Notes: generated by a model not told the origin, from the sequence alone. A stretch of DNA of 64,000 nucleotides from Lethocerus indicus (GCA_019843655.1 JACDQD010000102.1:9929501-9993500), one strand, 5' to 3'. Shown: positions 1-14,714, numbered from the stretch's first letter. Numbers and translations are program-made.

Positions 1-401
1 TTAAATAAGAGAAACACCAATGAAAAGTTAATTAGAATAGTACAAATAGCAACAATTATAGATTGGGACAAGTAATATTAAAATATAACTTACGAATATG
101 GTGGAACCAAATAGCAAATATATTTGCAAATATCCAGAATAAAATAGCTCTAACAACCAATCTAGATATCTTATGCCCGGGGAACAATAATTTTGTGCGT
201 TGCACTTCCTAAGCACTACTGCTTTCTTTCGCCCACTTAGCTACAGCCCTCATCCAAGGAGTTAAGCATCCCTCCACCTTGGATAAATGGAGTCGTACGG
301 ACTAAAAGCGGCGTAATGTAATTGAACGAAGCAGCGGAGGAGGATGAACATGTGATGTGTGAAGGTCTAATACATTTACTTCTTAATAACTGCCATTAGG
401 C

Positions 402-420
402 GGGGGGGGGGTAGGGGGGG
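402..420 (+). repeat. G-rich run, quadruplex candidate
   Basis: Ten G, then TA, then seven G. The run can supply the four G-tracts needed for an intramolecular G-quadruplex with very short loops. It has no neighbouring gene to regulate. It may equally be a slippage product. Confidence 0.5.
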
Positions 421-3400
421 CGTCTCCCGGCCACTTAGGCTTACGGAGAAGACGTTGTCAGATATCGTTGGTTGGAGATAGTTTTTGAACAAGTGGATTA
501 CTCGGTCGCGATAACGCGTCCCGGAACTTCTCCCGATGTTATTATACTTTAGAGGAGTTATATTGATATTCCGGCCCAGAAGGAGAATTTCGATCATACT
601 TTGTAGTTAGGGGGACGATGCAAAGTTTAGATTGAACTCTAGAAGTCGCAACCTCGAGAATGCATTCAGATTGTTACGCTTATCAACTACAATTGTCTTC
701 TCGGGCATGTAAATCACGTACTGTACAAAGCTTTGATCTCCTTTGGGGGCATTTCCGATTTTCGGGAACATTTGGTAACTATTTTATCCCAACGTTGATT
801 TGACTTAACTTCATGTATGTTGAGTTAATTATTTTTGTTTCGTGGATTGGGTTTTGGATATGTTTTAAATTTTTGTATCCCCGGGAAATTAATATAATAC
901 TGTCATATTAGTATAACGCTCAAGTGGTGATAATTTGAATCGACAAACTTTTGTGAATTTATACATATACAAGTTAGCGGCAGTACCGCTAAAGGACAAA
1001 GGGAAGCCTACACAGGTAGAGCATAGGATAGGTTCTCGGAAGTTCACCTTTTATGGCAATATCGGCGATAAGTCGGCGGCACATCAAAGAGAGTATTAAC
1101 GCCCCCTCCCCCCCGAACACCTGCGTATTGTATTATAATGTCTAAAAGGATAATGAAATAAAGGAGACAGTCGAGTTTTGGACGACACGCTGGTTAGATT
1201 AGACGGCCGTGCTCGGAAGTACATTTCTGTGTTATTATACAGTGATTATGGCCTTCTTCTTAACTTATATGCATGGATTTATGCTAGAAGGAGGATATCG
1301 CATCCTTGCACCTTACTTTTAGAATGGAAAAAGGGATAATTATCCTAATTTCTTTATTCGCCCAAAGTATTGTAGGGAAAACATTATCGGAGCGAGGGAA
1401 TGTAGATTGTCTATTGAAGGCGGCCGAAGGACGTTGATTAATCGCCGGCGTTCGAGATAAAGATATCGGACATTTGCCAGTCTCCGACAGAGTGAAGAAG
1501 AGAGAGATGCTCTGGAGCGGACGTTAAGAGAGATGGGGAGGGGGTCGGCCCAACGGGCCCAAGATTGATGTCTGGCCGTGCAATTAATAAGCGGCGTCCA
1601 GTATCAGGTGCAGCCGACTACCAGACAGATCTACCCCCAGGTACACAGCCTTCAGTTGTAAACCTAGCACCTTCACTTCTTGCCACCGACAAAGCCAAAG
1701 GCCCGATTGCCCCTTTAAACGCCGGGACTTAAACGATTAGACAGCGTTTGACGGCTATTCTCGGCCGACTTAACCGATCGTCCCTTAATCGGATTAAATT
1801 ATTCATTGACTTCAGATGACATTAAGTTTTTGATACAATATCGGTACCGACGGACAGGATTCGTGTCGATGACCGACCGCGGAGAGGTTAAAGACCCTTT
1901 CCATAAGATAATATATCTGTACTGTACAACAATCTAAATGTGTCGCGTGTGTCATATTGAAAAAACCCGTATAAACGACACAGTTACAATAAAACTGATA
2001 TCACAGTAGTAAAATACAGAAAATGGATTTAACTGTAGAAACATCCCCAATGATTTACTGATATTAAAATTATAGGAGGTTCCACTGGAGGTGCATCCGG
2101 AACAATTAATGTTGAAAGGACCGAACGTTTATTTCTTAAGTACGGGATTCCTAATGGCCCTATTTCCCGGTTAATGTTCTTTTAAATATGACAAGAAGAA
2201 TAATTAGCGCCATAATTTTTAAAGTCTCGGCGTTGCCGACATAACCTAAATCAGGCGGTATATTAAGCACCCGATTTATAATCTGTCCTAGTTAGGGAAG
2301 GCGTCTGTAATAGTAGAAGCTGAGAGTCAATTACGCGATATTACAAAACATTCGGTGGCAACCAATTCGGACACCTGTCCCAGTGTTATTTTCTCCGGTT
2401 TAAAAGCTGCGGACGAAATGCTATGGACGATTCCGGCGGAGGCGAGTTGGCGCGAGGGGTAGAGCGCGTGAGGGGGTTTACAATTTTCGCAATTCAGAGT
2501 TACGTGTCCCCGTGTAATTGCCGGCCCAACTAATGGCGGCCCCATTATTACTGCAATTACAGCAATTACATTTTTTTGCCCCTCGTAAGCGAGACCGAGT
2601 AAAAGACCGATGGAGGGGAATTTGACATTTTTGTAGTCCGCTAAAAATCGCAAGAAAGATTTAAGAACTCGGATGATTTTGTGTATAATGCATCTATAAC
2701 AGACCTAGATTACACATACACTAACATACATACCCTAGGAAGTAGGTTATTATTCACATTCAACCCACAAAACATCAGCATACAGACGATAGCTCTACGG
2801 AAACAGTACAGTAAAATGTTTATGAAATTGATTCGTAATATTTCTGAAAGAATTTTTCCTTATATATTCAAAAGCATATTTCCTATATATTACTTGACCT
2901 GGTCGCGTTATTTAAAATTTCCTAAATATATTTTCATTACCCTTAACCATTTACATATCGTTGTATAAATGTATTTGAAGAATTCCAATTTTAATGGCGC
3001 CGATTTATTATTTTGTAATCGCGTTTGGCCCTTTGGCACACAGAATCAATTCCAAATAAAAACATAAATGTCGGATTCGTGTTGACTCTGCATTTTCAGG
3101 GCGCGTTTTATTTATTGTTTTTTCACTTGATAAACACGGTCGTGTGTGTACTCGAAATCCGAAGTTCAATATTCGAAACTAATAGTAAATGTTGGACAGG
3201 AATCGTGTTTGTGAAGCACTTTATTCGAATGAACTGGCAAAAAATTATATTGCCAAAGTTTCAGCGGTTGCCGAACTAGAGTGTTTTGCGGCCAAAAAAA
3301 GGGCCAATATGGCAGCCAGAATTGACACCGGCCTACCACCACCATTTTACCCAACGGTAATTTTGATATTTCAGTCGTACGAAAGATACATACATTAGAA

Positions 3401-6400
3401 GTGTTTACCTTGGTAATAAAACTCGATGTGTAATTTATCCCCAATGTCCTTATTCCTTTCGTCTGACTGTTTTCGGCTTAAAATATTTTCAACATAATAT
3501 GATTACAGGTACTGATGTAGTCATTTCAAATATAAGTCTCGTTAAATCAAGAACAAAAAAATTCAGTATTCCTGTCGAGTGAAACTTTCAAGCATCAGTA
3601 AAGATCAAGTAATACATCGTCAATGAGAAATACGTATAAAGAACCGGTAATCAACTTTTGGTAGGCGCAAGAAGAAAGCCATGAAGATAGTAGAAAATAG
3701 AAACAGTTTAGAGCAACCATTAGCGCCTAATTCCTACTTAATTGTATACATTTTCACATAGGCGTTAAATGCATTGTCAGTAACTGTGTATATGTTATTT
3801 GTTTATGATTTGATTGCATCTAGGAATAATAAAACAGCATCATTCCCTTAGCTCTATTCAGTATATAACGGAAAGAATGAAGGCGCTGATACTAAGCCCG
3901 CATCGCGTCCCAGTTATTCCGGTCGTATTCTCGACGCCGTTCTCATTTTGTACTTTTATGTAAAATCCGGTTTTGATAAATGGAACGGTTATAATAATAT
4001 AAATCACATCAAATATTTTTACAATATAGATTTATATAAATATGCAATTTATATAAATACCACGTAATTCGAGAATTATGATAACAGATTATGATACTGA
4101 GCCTGTATCGAATTGTGTTCAAACGGGCAACATCTAATTACAGTGTAATATGACGTGACGGAATATGTTGTATGATATGTGTGATATGCTGTGAATCATA
4201 ACCGTGCAGAAGTCCGGCAAGCGCGTTGATTTATGGGTACGTGTATTGTGGATTGATGGAAATTAGTTCCGATAGAAGATCATGGAAATTATAGAATAAT
4301 TTCAAAATAATGGTGATGATTCCCTCCTTTCTTTTTAATTAATCTTAAAGCACCAACCTAAAAGATCTAAAGGATGATAATCTCCCGGCGTAATTTTAAT
4401 GTTAATATACGAGACTCGGGGGCAAACGGTAATAGACGTGAATATTAGTAGGCGTTTCAGTAAGTAACAATAAAATATCTCTGAAGAGTTTCAGAGTTGA
4501 GTTTGGAAAGCTCATAATTGTTTTAGTTCTTGCCACCGGGATTATTGCGTTTTCGGAGACCTTCCAAACTCCCGAAAGTCTAAATCCACGAAAAGTTAAT
4601 TTCCATGAAATTAATTTGCCCCCTCAAATATTTATAGTAACCGGGGTATACGCTTTCCTTCCAGGGAGTTCAAATACTCCAGTTTTATATTTCATAAATC
4701 TACCCTTGGATATTGCGAATTGAACGGCGACTTTATTATTAACAAATTTTCCCCACGTTTGGGAGAGAAAATTCAAATTTATAATTTCATTTCAATAATA
4801 ATTCAATAATTTCACCGGCAATCCGGTTTAGCATTTCACCGAACGATGAATTAGAGAGAGAGTGAGAAAATCGATACAGCGGCAAGGAAAACGTATTGCA
4901 AAGAAAACTCGATAAAAAATTGGTAATATTGTTACTTGGAGTTAAATGCAATGGGTACCATAGCGCCCCTGTGAGCACCGGCCGGGTAAAAAGCCGGATT
5001 TCAACACGCGTTGAACGCGTCCTTAAAAGAAGGTTGGTTTTGATATTTGGGAAACTTCAACTTTTTGTTCTAGTCCCGGAATGGGAGGAATAAAAAGAAA
5101 GGGAAGGAAGTGAGAAAGGGGCGGATAGTTTGAGGTTTATGTGGGATGAAGTAATGGCCGCGAGTCCTCCAAGTCCCACGAGGAGGTGAGCCAGCCCACC
5201 GCCCACATCTACACTTCAGATTGGTTTCTACTGACGGCCACCAAAACTTACATCATTCCGCCAAGAGAAATAATTTTTCTTCCGAGGATTTTATTCTAGA
5301 CACCGACAATAAAACTTAGTTTTCTTGTAAATTTTCCAACGCGTCCTCCCACGTTCTCCAGTTTTCAAGGTGAACGATACACACGTACGTGTGTTACAAT
5401 TTGATTTACAAATATTAATATAAGATATGCGGCGCACAAGTTATTACCAGGGTACAGCGTTATTACACTATATTATTATGTGCCACTTCAGAATAGAGAC
5501 ATTAATTGGACTGCAATCACAATCTGAAAATGGTTTCAAACATTCGTCATGCACATGACTAAATTGATTAAATTCAATATTTGACGGTAATCATGGTGGC
5601 CCAAAGCTTGCTTAGCAAGAACATCTGAAACATCTGTACATACCTGTAATTGTAATTTAAGGATATTCGAAAGGCTCGTTTCCGTCTGATATTATTCTCT
5701 GATATAATCCGTCAGATATCTAAGTTTTTAAGACACATCGATTCTTAGGGAGGACCAGGAAAGTACAGGAGTTGTTGAAAAAATCCAATGAACTAGAAGT
5801 TGGACTGAACAGACCGTAAATCAAACGGCGTTGTTAAAAATCAAAGTTCCGGGTCCGTCCCGATCCCCCAACGCCCTGCAGATATTTTAAACAAAATTCC
5901 TGAATTACGACTGCCACAATACAGCCATACTACCGTATAAATCGGGGGAGAGGTTTTTAAAATAAAAGGTATGCAAATGTCAGACAAATTCATTCCAAGT
6001 GACCTTACCTCCTAAAATATACTGCCGTCCTATAAGTCCCGTCAAATCGATAATCCTAATCTATTTCCCATCACGTGTTGGATATTAGATTGGCTAAAAG
6101 CCAAAAGGGTTTCCCTATACAATGGAAAAAAGAATTTCCTTTAAAGTTTTGCCTTCGTACAGTTCCTCAATAATAATTCCAAATCGTATTAACTACCTGT
6201 TATCAATAAAGCTGTACATATTTAAGCAATTAAGAAATGCCATTTAAATCATTATTTATACTTGGTATACATTACCAAGTTTAAGTATAATATATATGTA
6301 TACTGTATATTAAGCCAAAAATATTTAATAATTTCGTGCGCTCAGGTTTCTTTATTAAACCTAAAACCATTGTTGAGAATTCAGAAGTAAATATTCGGGT

Positions 6401-8312
6401 ACACCCAAGAGAAGCATGAAGTGCGCTGAATGGATAAATACAAAACGGTCATATTTATGAAACCATTTGAATAAAATAAAATTTTCATGTTCTAATGTCG
6501 ATTTTTATGTAATTTATTGATACCGTTTCCTTATGAACGATCGCACGATATCACTTCTGATCCCGTTGACGGTATACAAAAGCCGGAGTAATATCAAAAA
6601 TTCGTAAAGCAAAAAAAATTATTGGAAGTTCTAAAAACGAGTTCTAGAGATATGATTGGATATGAGGGAAATCAGCACTAATTGGGTGGACAGGGACACT
6701 GCTTTCAGCGCTCGGTGTTGGCACAAAGTTTGATATACTCTCGTGGAATTAATGTACTTTCAACTCACTCAGCAACCGGCTAATGGTTTTCAGCTTTCCG
6801 GCGGAGCGTCTAGAAGCCAAATTTCTCTTGAAAATCAGTTCGGGGAAAAAATCTATACAAACCCCGAGATATCTCCTTCGTTCAATTCTGTTCAATTATT
6901 CCCTCTTACTCAGAAATATCAGTGTGTGTACATCTGTATAATAATTGCCGTATTGAATCATAAATTTTAACCAACAGGTTTAATAAAGTACAGGTTCTAC
7001 AGTTCTACATTTCTCGTGCAAATTTATTTATGATATTTACTATATATATTATTTTTGATTCGAAAAATCGCAGTTTTAACTTTTTAAATACGCGCACAAT
7101 TATTTTTTAAATCCTGATCGATCAGCACACTTAAAAACATCACCTGTAAATGTGTAGGCTGAAGAGTTTAATTTTCATTTGATTATATATAACGAGTTTA
7201 TATGACCAATTTCATTCTGATATTATTCATTCGTTGACACATTTTTACCCATTGGTATGAACGGAATCTGGCCCTGTCTCAGATAAATGGTATACCGCGA
7301 TGCCGTAATCTCAATACATTACATGGTATTGTTCCAGTATTTCATATTTCGAACCCAAATCGAGCCCACAAATAGTCGGAATTCCTGGAAACGGAGTGGT
7401 AAGATTCGTCACAAATCAAAAAAGAAAAGTTCCAAAGTGGGGGACCCTGGGGAGCAAAATGACTGAGCCATCCTCTGGATCACTGACCACTTAACCTGGG
7501 CCGCTCCAATATGGCCCTCGATTTTTCACCACGACGACTCCCCTTCCTGCCAATAATGGCGGCCTTTCGCCCAATGCATGGCACAGAGAGACCCGCGGGA
7601 TGCGAAAATACTGAACCGGCCCTACCCGACACACAATCGACGATTCCACTTTCCAACAGTTACATTGCCACACGGTAGTCTTACAAGAATCGGTCTGTCA
7701 GTAGATACCATGAATCCTTAGCTATCATAAAATCATCCATCTCGACCACGTTAATAATTGAAATGAATGGAATTCAGAAGCATGACTGCAAAAAGGGCTA
7801 TAAAACCTTAAATACCACCTTTACGACATACCCTAACAACCGTAACCAGGCGAACTTCACTATGGGGTTAGATAGATAGAAGATAGATGGTCCAGGAAAA
7901 ATTCCACTACGTTCGCATATGTTAGTGAGCGGTAAAACGGTTAATTCTATTCCAGGGCGTCAATTATGAAGAGGCGGGAAGTTATCAAATATTTGCACCG
8001 CCTGTTAAACCGCCGAATTATTTCAAACCGCCTTCTTCTCTAGGTCCCTCCAACTTTCTAGGCGCCGCCTACTGAAACTCTTGGAAGTTAAACTGAAAAT
8101 AATTTACATTCGGGCCGGTTCGCAGGCAGCGGTCTCGCCTTCTAATTAAATTGGACTTTCCTTCCTCCGTCGGCGGCCCGTTTATCGAAACGGGCCCCGC
8201 CCAGTTAACCGCAAACTATTCGGCCTTTTCAAAAGCTTAATTTGATTTTTTAATCACTAAAAAAAATCGTAGTCATTGTGTTTATAAAACTATAAAACAA
8301 GAAAAACAAACA

Positions 8313-8339
8313 AGCATTGTGAAGAACTTTCACAATGCT
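8313..8339. other. perfect 11-bp hairpin
   Basis: AGCATTGTGAA and its exact reverse complement TTCACAATGCT are separated by the 5-base loop GAACT. Pairing continues outward with AACA against TGTT around one bulge, giving about 15 paired positions. It lies in an AT-rich stretch and matches no microRNA I recognise. Confidence 0.5.
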
Positions 8340-10456
8340 GTTGTTCTATACAAATGTAGTTCGGCCGTATGTTTTTATTAGGGCATTTTTAATTAGTCGT
8401 GCACGAGGTTTTGCGTTCATTTATATTACACAAAGGGTGCAAAAACAACGCGCGCATAACACATTTTTATTAAAAGTATTTACTTACTCAAGGATGTCCG
8501 TTTGAGGCCACGAAAGTTTTTGGGATACTATCACTTTTGTGTTAACAAAGGGCGGTGTAGTGACAGAATAATCGACCGCCTACGTGCACATTTGCCTCAC
8601 TAAATACTATTCACGATGGATGAAGCCAAAGCCGGTCAAGCTTAAGAATAAATAGCCGGCTAAAAAATTATTCACGCCGAATACAACAAGGGCGGTGTGC
8701 GGCTGACGGCAGTTAAGCGGCGCGTGCAACCGGTACGTGCCCTCCAGTTCCCCCGAGACCCAGTCCTAAAAGCTTCAATATTACCCGAGTTGTTGTAAAA
8801 GTAGCTCGTTACAAAAGATAACAGATCAGAATTAAAAATAATTGGATTTCATTCACTAATGGACTTTCATATAGGTCATAATTCAATGATCAGTACAGAA
8901 AAACCTTTTAGAATTCCAGTGGCTATTGTCGGCAGTCAAGCTACTGAAAGATGAATGGAACCGTTATTGACAACATAACAATACACTGTATACCCCGTCG
9001 AAACAACGGTTAGGAAATTGTGTAACCATGCAAATTCATGTTACATGGTTTATTAAATTCCGAATAACGATTTTACGCTGGAGGGATGAGTCGGGTATGA
9101 AATTTGTAAATTCCACGGCTGCGAATTTAAAATCGTCCGGATACGAATGCAATGGTTAATAGCGGCAGGCGTATTTCGGCTCGTAGAACTCGGAACAACA
9201 TAGTTGGTGCCATTCTTCGGCGCGTGAAGGCTTTCATTAAACGGCTGAGGAAAATAAAAGGGGGAAACGGGCGGGCCCACCCAATGAATGGATACATTGG
9301 CCGGGCAATCGGCACAGAAGTTAAACAGCGATAAGGAGTACGGAGAAACAAATAAAGCAAACAATAAAGCCGGTTGGAGGCGGCCGAACGACCCAACTAC
9401 ATGTGTATGATTCCGGAAGGGGCTGTTATTTTACGAGGGCCGAGTATAACTTCCCGGCGCGTATTACAGTCGCGTTAAAGCGGCCCCGGCGACGGCTATA
9501 AATCGCGCGATCGTTTCCGTTACTGTCTGCCAGCGTATACAAATAATCTAACGGGCCTCGTGTAAAACCGAACGCGGCCTACAGCCCTCGCCCCGCCCAC
9601 GCGGCTCTATGCCTGCTCAGCTGGGGCCACCAAGCTCTGAATCATCGATTATACTATACCGGCCAAATTAAACACTGGTAAACGAATCGGAAGGCGGATA
9701 ACACCCTTACAGGCACCCCTTCTTTCAAAAAACATCGACGCTAAGTAGTCACATACATGGTGTACACACTTGTCACCTCGAGTCACACACTGAAATTATT
9801 TTCGATCACGTTTTCTCCTTACAAAAATGCACTGTAAACTCGTCATAAAATATTAAGCTATTGGAGACAGAGAGTAATGTTAGAGGTTTGTAAAATATAA
9901 AAGTTCCAAAACTATGTTATACGAAAAAATTATGATGATAGCTGGATATTCTTATCTGGAATCATCATCAGGCATGTTCCAACACAAATATAATAACAAC
10001 ATATGAGTGACACAGTCTGAAAGTTTATTACGATTTAAGTCAAAAGGCAAACATTATTTCAAGTATAATAATAAACTTACTGCGGCTCCTAGAAGGGAAA
10101 CATTCGACCCGAAAAAATTGTAAAAGAAAGAAAAACTTCAAAGTCATTTCCCGGAAAATTAATAAATATTTTATTGGACGTCGAGTAAGTTTTTTTCATG
10201 GATGTTTTTTCTATAAAAAGACCGAAAGGACAGTGTTTGAAAAGTGTCGGAGATTGGGGGTGGGGGTGAGGGGGGACTTTTTGCTGCTCTCTCCCGGGCC
10301 CGGATATTAAAGAATTTGATCCGATGAAACCGGCCCATGTTACTTATTGAAGCAACAGCGACAAACAACAAATTCTACAATTTTTAACATTTTGTTTTAT
10401 GGGATTATAGACGTGTTCAGTCAGTTTTACAGAACATTTAGTGAATGTTCTTATGT

Positions 10457-10458
<2 letters not shown>

Positions 10459-10495
<37 letters not shown>
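10459..10495. repeat. (AT)n microsatellite
   Basis: About 18 uninterrupted AT units. No gene is nearby. Confidence 0.95.
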
Positions 10496-10498
<3 letters not shown>

Positions 10499-11639
10499 TT
10501 ATCAAGTATAGAAAGATTTATGGAATGAGAATAAACTACCGATAAAGTCACGAACTTATTTACAAAAAAGATGTTTTTGTCTATTGCCTCCAATAATCAA
10601 CCTATTGTTCCCAATAGCATTTATTTAATCTAATCAAGCTTAAAAACCATAAAAACTGCTTCCATTAATAATTTTGTAGTGACAAATTGGCTCAAATTTG
10701 ACCTATTATAGCAGTATTATAGCAGATGAAATTGTGGATACGATTTTATTATGCACTGGGAAAAACATGTTCTACGCATGTAGAATACATGTATTGTAGT
10801 ATATAAATTTTTTCTTCTCATTTTTTCAAATCAGAATCAAAATCGAATCAGAAAAGATTTTTTGCGAATGTGTACGCCAGTTTTTAATCCATAAATTACT
10901 CCACTATTGTACCTGCGTATTGTTTTAATGGAAATAATTTCGCATTCAATATCGACCTTTTTTCCGCGTCTCATCACCCCTTTCACCGAGTCCATTCTCG
11001 TTTCCGTTCTTTCGTGGCGGGATCAGGTGTAGAACATCAGGTGCAGGTGGTTCGGTGTAACACAAGAGGAGGAACCCCTGATTAATAGAGTGGACCGGAT
11101 CGATTAGCCCCCCGTACCGTACTCCACATCATATTCGGTCCTTTCTCTATCTACTAACCGAGGCGCAGAGTCCATGTCATGCGAATACAGGAATATTAAT
11201 TAGTCCATAATATCATAGTTGGCCGTGTTCGTGTTGGCGCAAACTACGTTTATATTTTACACGAACAAATATATTCTCACAATTAATTACTGATACAATG
11301 TATTTAAACATTAAAATTATATTATACGGAACCACAGTCTGCGCAAATAAAATATATAAATACCCCAAATTAAATCTAGAAAAAACTTGAAGTATTATTC
11401 ACCGAAATTATAGCAATATTACCGCAAGAAATTCCCCTTCTCCAAATTTTCCATTCAAAAGCCTAAGTTTCAGAATCCACCGCGCAGCGTGGGAACTAAA
11501 GTAATCAACATTTTTATTAGGTTCATAGGTTCATTTACACCCACCTCAAGGACAAAGAATGAAAAATCCTTTCCAGAAACATGGACCGGAAAGGCTCCTT
11601 CTTATCAAAAAAGCCTGAAAGAAAAAACCGATTGAATAT

Positions 11640-11760
11640 AACATAAGAGAAAGGCGCAAGGGAGGGGTGACGGGGGTCGGGTATTGAACCGAAATCGGGC
11701 CCCGGGCTAGGCGACCCAAACAACGCTCTCACTCTCTCCATCTCAATCTCCGTTCTCTCC
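11640..11760 (-). repeat. tRNA-derived SINE-like fragment
   Basis: Read on the minus strand, 11690-11680 gives GGTTCAATACC, close to the RNA polymerase III B box (GGTTCGANTCC). Upstream lies a GAGAGCGTTG word followed by a GC-rich CCTAGCCCGGGGCCCG segment. That order is common in tRNA-derived SINE heads of arthropods. No convincing acceptor-stem pairing is visible, so this is not an intact tRNA. It abuts the pyrimidine tract that ends the neighbouring element. Confidence 0.4.
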
Positions 11761-11784
11761 CTCTCCCCCTCCCACTCCCCCTCA

Positions 11785-11788
<4 letters not shown>

Positions 11789-11818
<30 letters not shown>
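11789..11818. repeat. (CT)n microsatellite inside a pyrimidine tract
   Basis: Fifteen CT units lie within a longer CT/CCCT-rich tract of about 130 bp (roughly 11729-11856). On the minus strand it follows the SINE-like element at 11870-12036, so it could be that element's simple-repeat tail. Confidence 0.9.
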
Positions 11819-11822
<4 letters not shown>

Positions 11823-11869
11823 CTCTCTATCACTATCTCTCCCTCTCTCTCGTTCTCCAATATAGCAGG

Positions 11870-12036
11870 CCGAGGTGATCCCGCCCTTTCCGCAAACTGG
11901 GGGCCGCGCCCCTCCTGCCCCTCCGCCATCACGGCCTTTCACTAATTCAATGAAAACAAGATCCCGCCGGGTGGGCCCGAACCCGGGGCCGTCGGCCCTG
12001 CTACGGTCTAACCGTCGGCCACCATAAGCCATTCTC
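11870..12036 (-). repeat. tRNA-derived SINE-like element
   Basis: On the minus strand an A-box-like TGGCCGACGGTTAG (12021-12008) is followed about 36 bases later by a B-box-like GGGTTCGGGCCC (11984-11973). This spacing is usual for tRNA promoters. The body then carries the word CTTGTTTTCATTGA, which recurs in the element at 14.7 kb, and the copy runs into a purine-rich GA repeat. Inference: a degenerate SINE with a simple-repeat tail. No target-site duplication was identified. Confidence 0.45.
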
Positions 12037-14714
12037 CCGCTCGCAAATTGTTAGTTCTGTCTGAAAATCGCAATGGCTATACTCGCCGAAAATACCCTTT
12101 CGTGCACTGTCGTATTTTTGAAATATCAACACGTATACAATGAAAAGGCAACGGTTGTAAAATACATTTGTAGATTTTTAGCATAATACAGACTTATCTA
12201 TGAAGATATAGCCTATCTTTTTTTAAGCAGGAGTTACTGATGGTTGAATCTGCTGGGAGCGACTCACTTGAGGTAAACACTCCTTAATCATTATTGCCTA
12301 AAAATATTTGCGTTTCTCCAATTTAATCTTTATAATTGAGATCAATAAACTGACACCTCTTTTTTCTCATCCCAGGAAAAACATGGAACCGCTTTCAAGG
12401 AACTGGCTATGAGCATTTTTATTTCAGGCACTTATAAATAATTTGTTAACAGAATGGTTGTTCTGTTGTCGTGGGTGGATCAGGGTTGAAATTGTAAAAC
12501 ATTAAATGTTTGTACAAGAAAAAGGAAAAACAATTCAATTCCCGGAATGGTTTTAAGTGTTATATGAAAGGGATGATAATTCCAGCTTCTGTAAGTGCCG
12601 GCATAAAGCAGTTAGGGGCCCTTTTTTTTGTATTCCGGGATTTAAATAGCTACATCACGTACTTGTTCCCTATAGAATATAATATATAATGATTAGATGG
12701 TAAATATTATTTGTTCTCTTCCTTACTGATGGGGGTGTGCGATTAAAGAGAGATTATTCCGCTGCCACCGTATTCATGCCCGGTTGGAATAAATAAATAC
12801 TAGAACGTTTCTCACATACTCCCTTACGGAACTAATCCACTGGGACCAACGCTGGATTATGCCGAGACCAATCTGCACGTAGGGATGGATATGGAGCCCA
12901 GTGTGTTTCTGCACTGTCGGAGAAAACAAATGCCCAAGCTGGGCTGAATTATCCACTTCGGCTTCGTTGAACTAGCGAGTTCACGCGTCAAAAGTTTTTG
13001 AAATGCGATTGATAATGCCATTGTGAGCTAAATGTGTACCCGCTTCGGAAGGGGATAATTTTTGTTAGCCAGTCAGTCCTAGTCGAGAACATAGATATTA
13101 ATTTTAAGAACCATTTGCAAATCTTTTTCTTAACAATAGAAGAACTTCTAGACACTTCTAGACAAAAAATTTGTTAAAATCGAATGGAATAAACATCGAA
13201 TTGAATAAATACAAAGAATATACATTATGAAACACATTATAAAACTGTCATATATCGTTTTTTTTCTCGAGTTTATGCGGACCACTCGGTTCAAACAGCG
13301 CCATATTTTTTTTCTCAAATAATTTTGTCCTGTTAATACTTCCATTTTGACAAAATTTAGTTTTCTGTAATTGAGAGCCCGAGAAGGAAACGAGTATCCA
13401 AATTATATCACTCCTTTCATTTCGCAGCCAAATTTGAGTAGCGTCCTCTCCCACCTCCCCACTTTCTAGCTGTTAAAGAAGCAGCTCGCCAGTCTAATTT
13501 AGTGGCGCCGGGACCCAACTAGCCGGCCGTTTTCTTTAATTTTCATATATTCCGTCTCCCTCGGTCCAATTTCCCACCATCCAAACTCAACAATGTTTCC
13601 CCCCTCGGTTCGGCCCCGTGGCAAAATTCGGTTTTGAATATGATAATCTATGCGCGATAAACGTGTAAACGCATTCGCGAAACTCATACAAACTGTAGGA
13701 CCCAATTACTGGAGTTTCGAGGCAAATTCGCGCCAACTTCTGAAATAAATTTTGCTCAACGGTCAATGAAAATATAATTCCTAACAGCCCGATTTCCATA
13801 CGGAGGGAGGCGGCTTCCTTTATATTCAATAAAACTTGTGCAATAACGATACATTTGACTATAGCTAAGAAAGATAATTTACGAAAGATAAAAATCTACT
13901 TATAAATTAAACAAGATTATCAGGTTTTTTAGTGAGACAGAAAGCTGTAGTTACATTATTAATATTCGAAATGGCGTTCAATGCTAAACTGATTTAATTT
14001 TTACAACTGACAACACATATTGGTAACGTTATTGACTCGACTAATTGCACTATCGGGAATTCGTCAAATGTAAAGGTCATATTTGAAAACAATCGCTGGG
14101 TCTGCAATTGTTTTCTTTAATCCCACTTTAAAATTGTAGGAAAATTGTTTGAAAACCCTGCACTCTATTAGGAACGTTCATCAAGTTTAGCTAGATTTGG
14201 TGACTCCATGATTCGCAGGTTTCAAGAATCCTGCCCGACTAAAGAGATAGACTAAGCCTAGTTTCAGATTGAATTTAATGAACGCATTATATCCTGTTTC
14301 GTAAAGGCCAAGGACAAAACATTTTACCCATACAAAGAGATCGATATTATTATTTTCGTATCCGTTGACTGATTACTATGTACGATTACCAAATTATTCC
14401 AGTCCTACATACTATTCTGAATACCTTTTTTCAATTTTTAAAATCGGCTCTCACCGATACAAGGGCGAGCGTCAAATATTTAAGGAGAGGAGCGGACCGG
14501 AGGCGTCGGAGTGAAATTTTCACCGGATGTTCCTCTCGGTATTCTGCCAACGGCGGGCGATCGCCGTCTCCGCGTCTGCCGAATCCGTAAACAAGGGTAG
14601 TCGGACCTGTTTTACGAGTGGACCCTGTCACCTGTTTTACACTTTTGCCCCCTTCTTTTTGTTCCCGTTCCGCTTCTGTTTTTTGCACGTCGGCGGTCCC
14701 CTTCGGCCGAGGGT

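Larger units (their letters stand above)
1..10450. other. gene-poor noncoding stretch, left part
   Basis: I find no coding region I can support in these 10 kb. Open frames on both strands are short (about 100 codons or fewer), lack recognisable domains and are not joined by plausible splice sites. The sequence is a patchwork of AT-rich segments and segments rich in CCGG, GGCC and CGGC words. A G-rich run and a short hairpin are listed separately. It could be intergenic DNA or part of a very long intron of a gene outside the window; the sequence does not decide between them. Confidence 0.6.

Noticed and set aside
894..912. TAATACTGTCA, resembling the start of miR-8
   Set aside because: Only the first 11 bases agree, the rest differs and no suitable hairpin surrounds it.
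14040..14060. AATTGCACTATCGGGA, resembling miR-92-family seed
   Set aside because: The similarity stops after the seed region and the flanks do not fold into a precursor.
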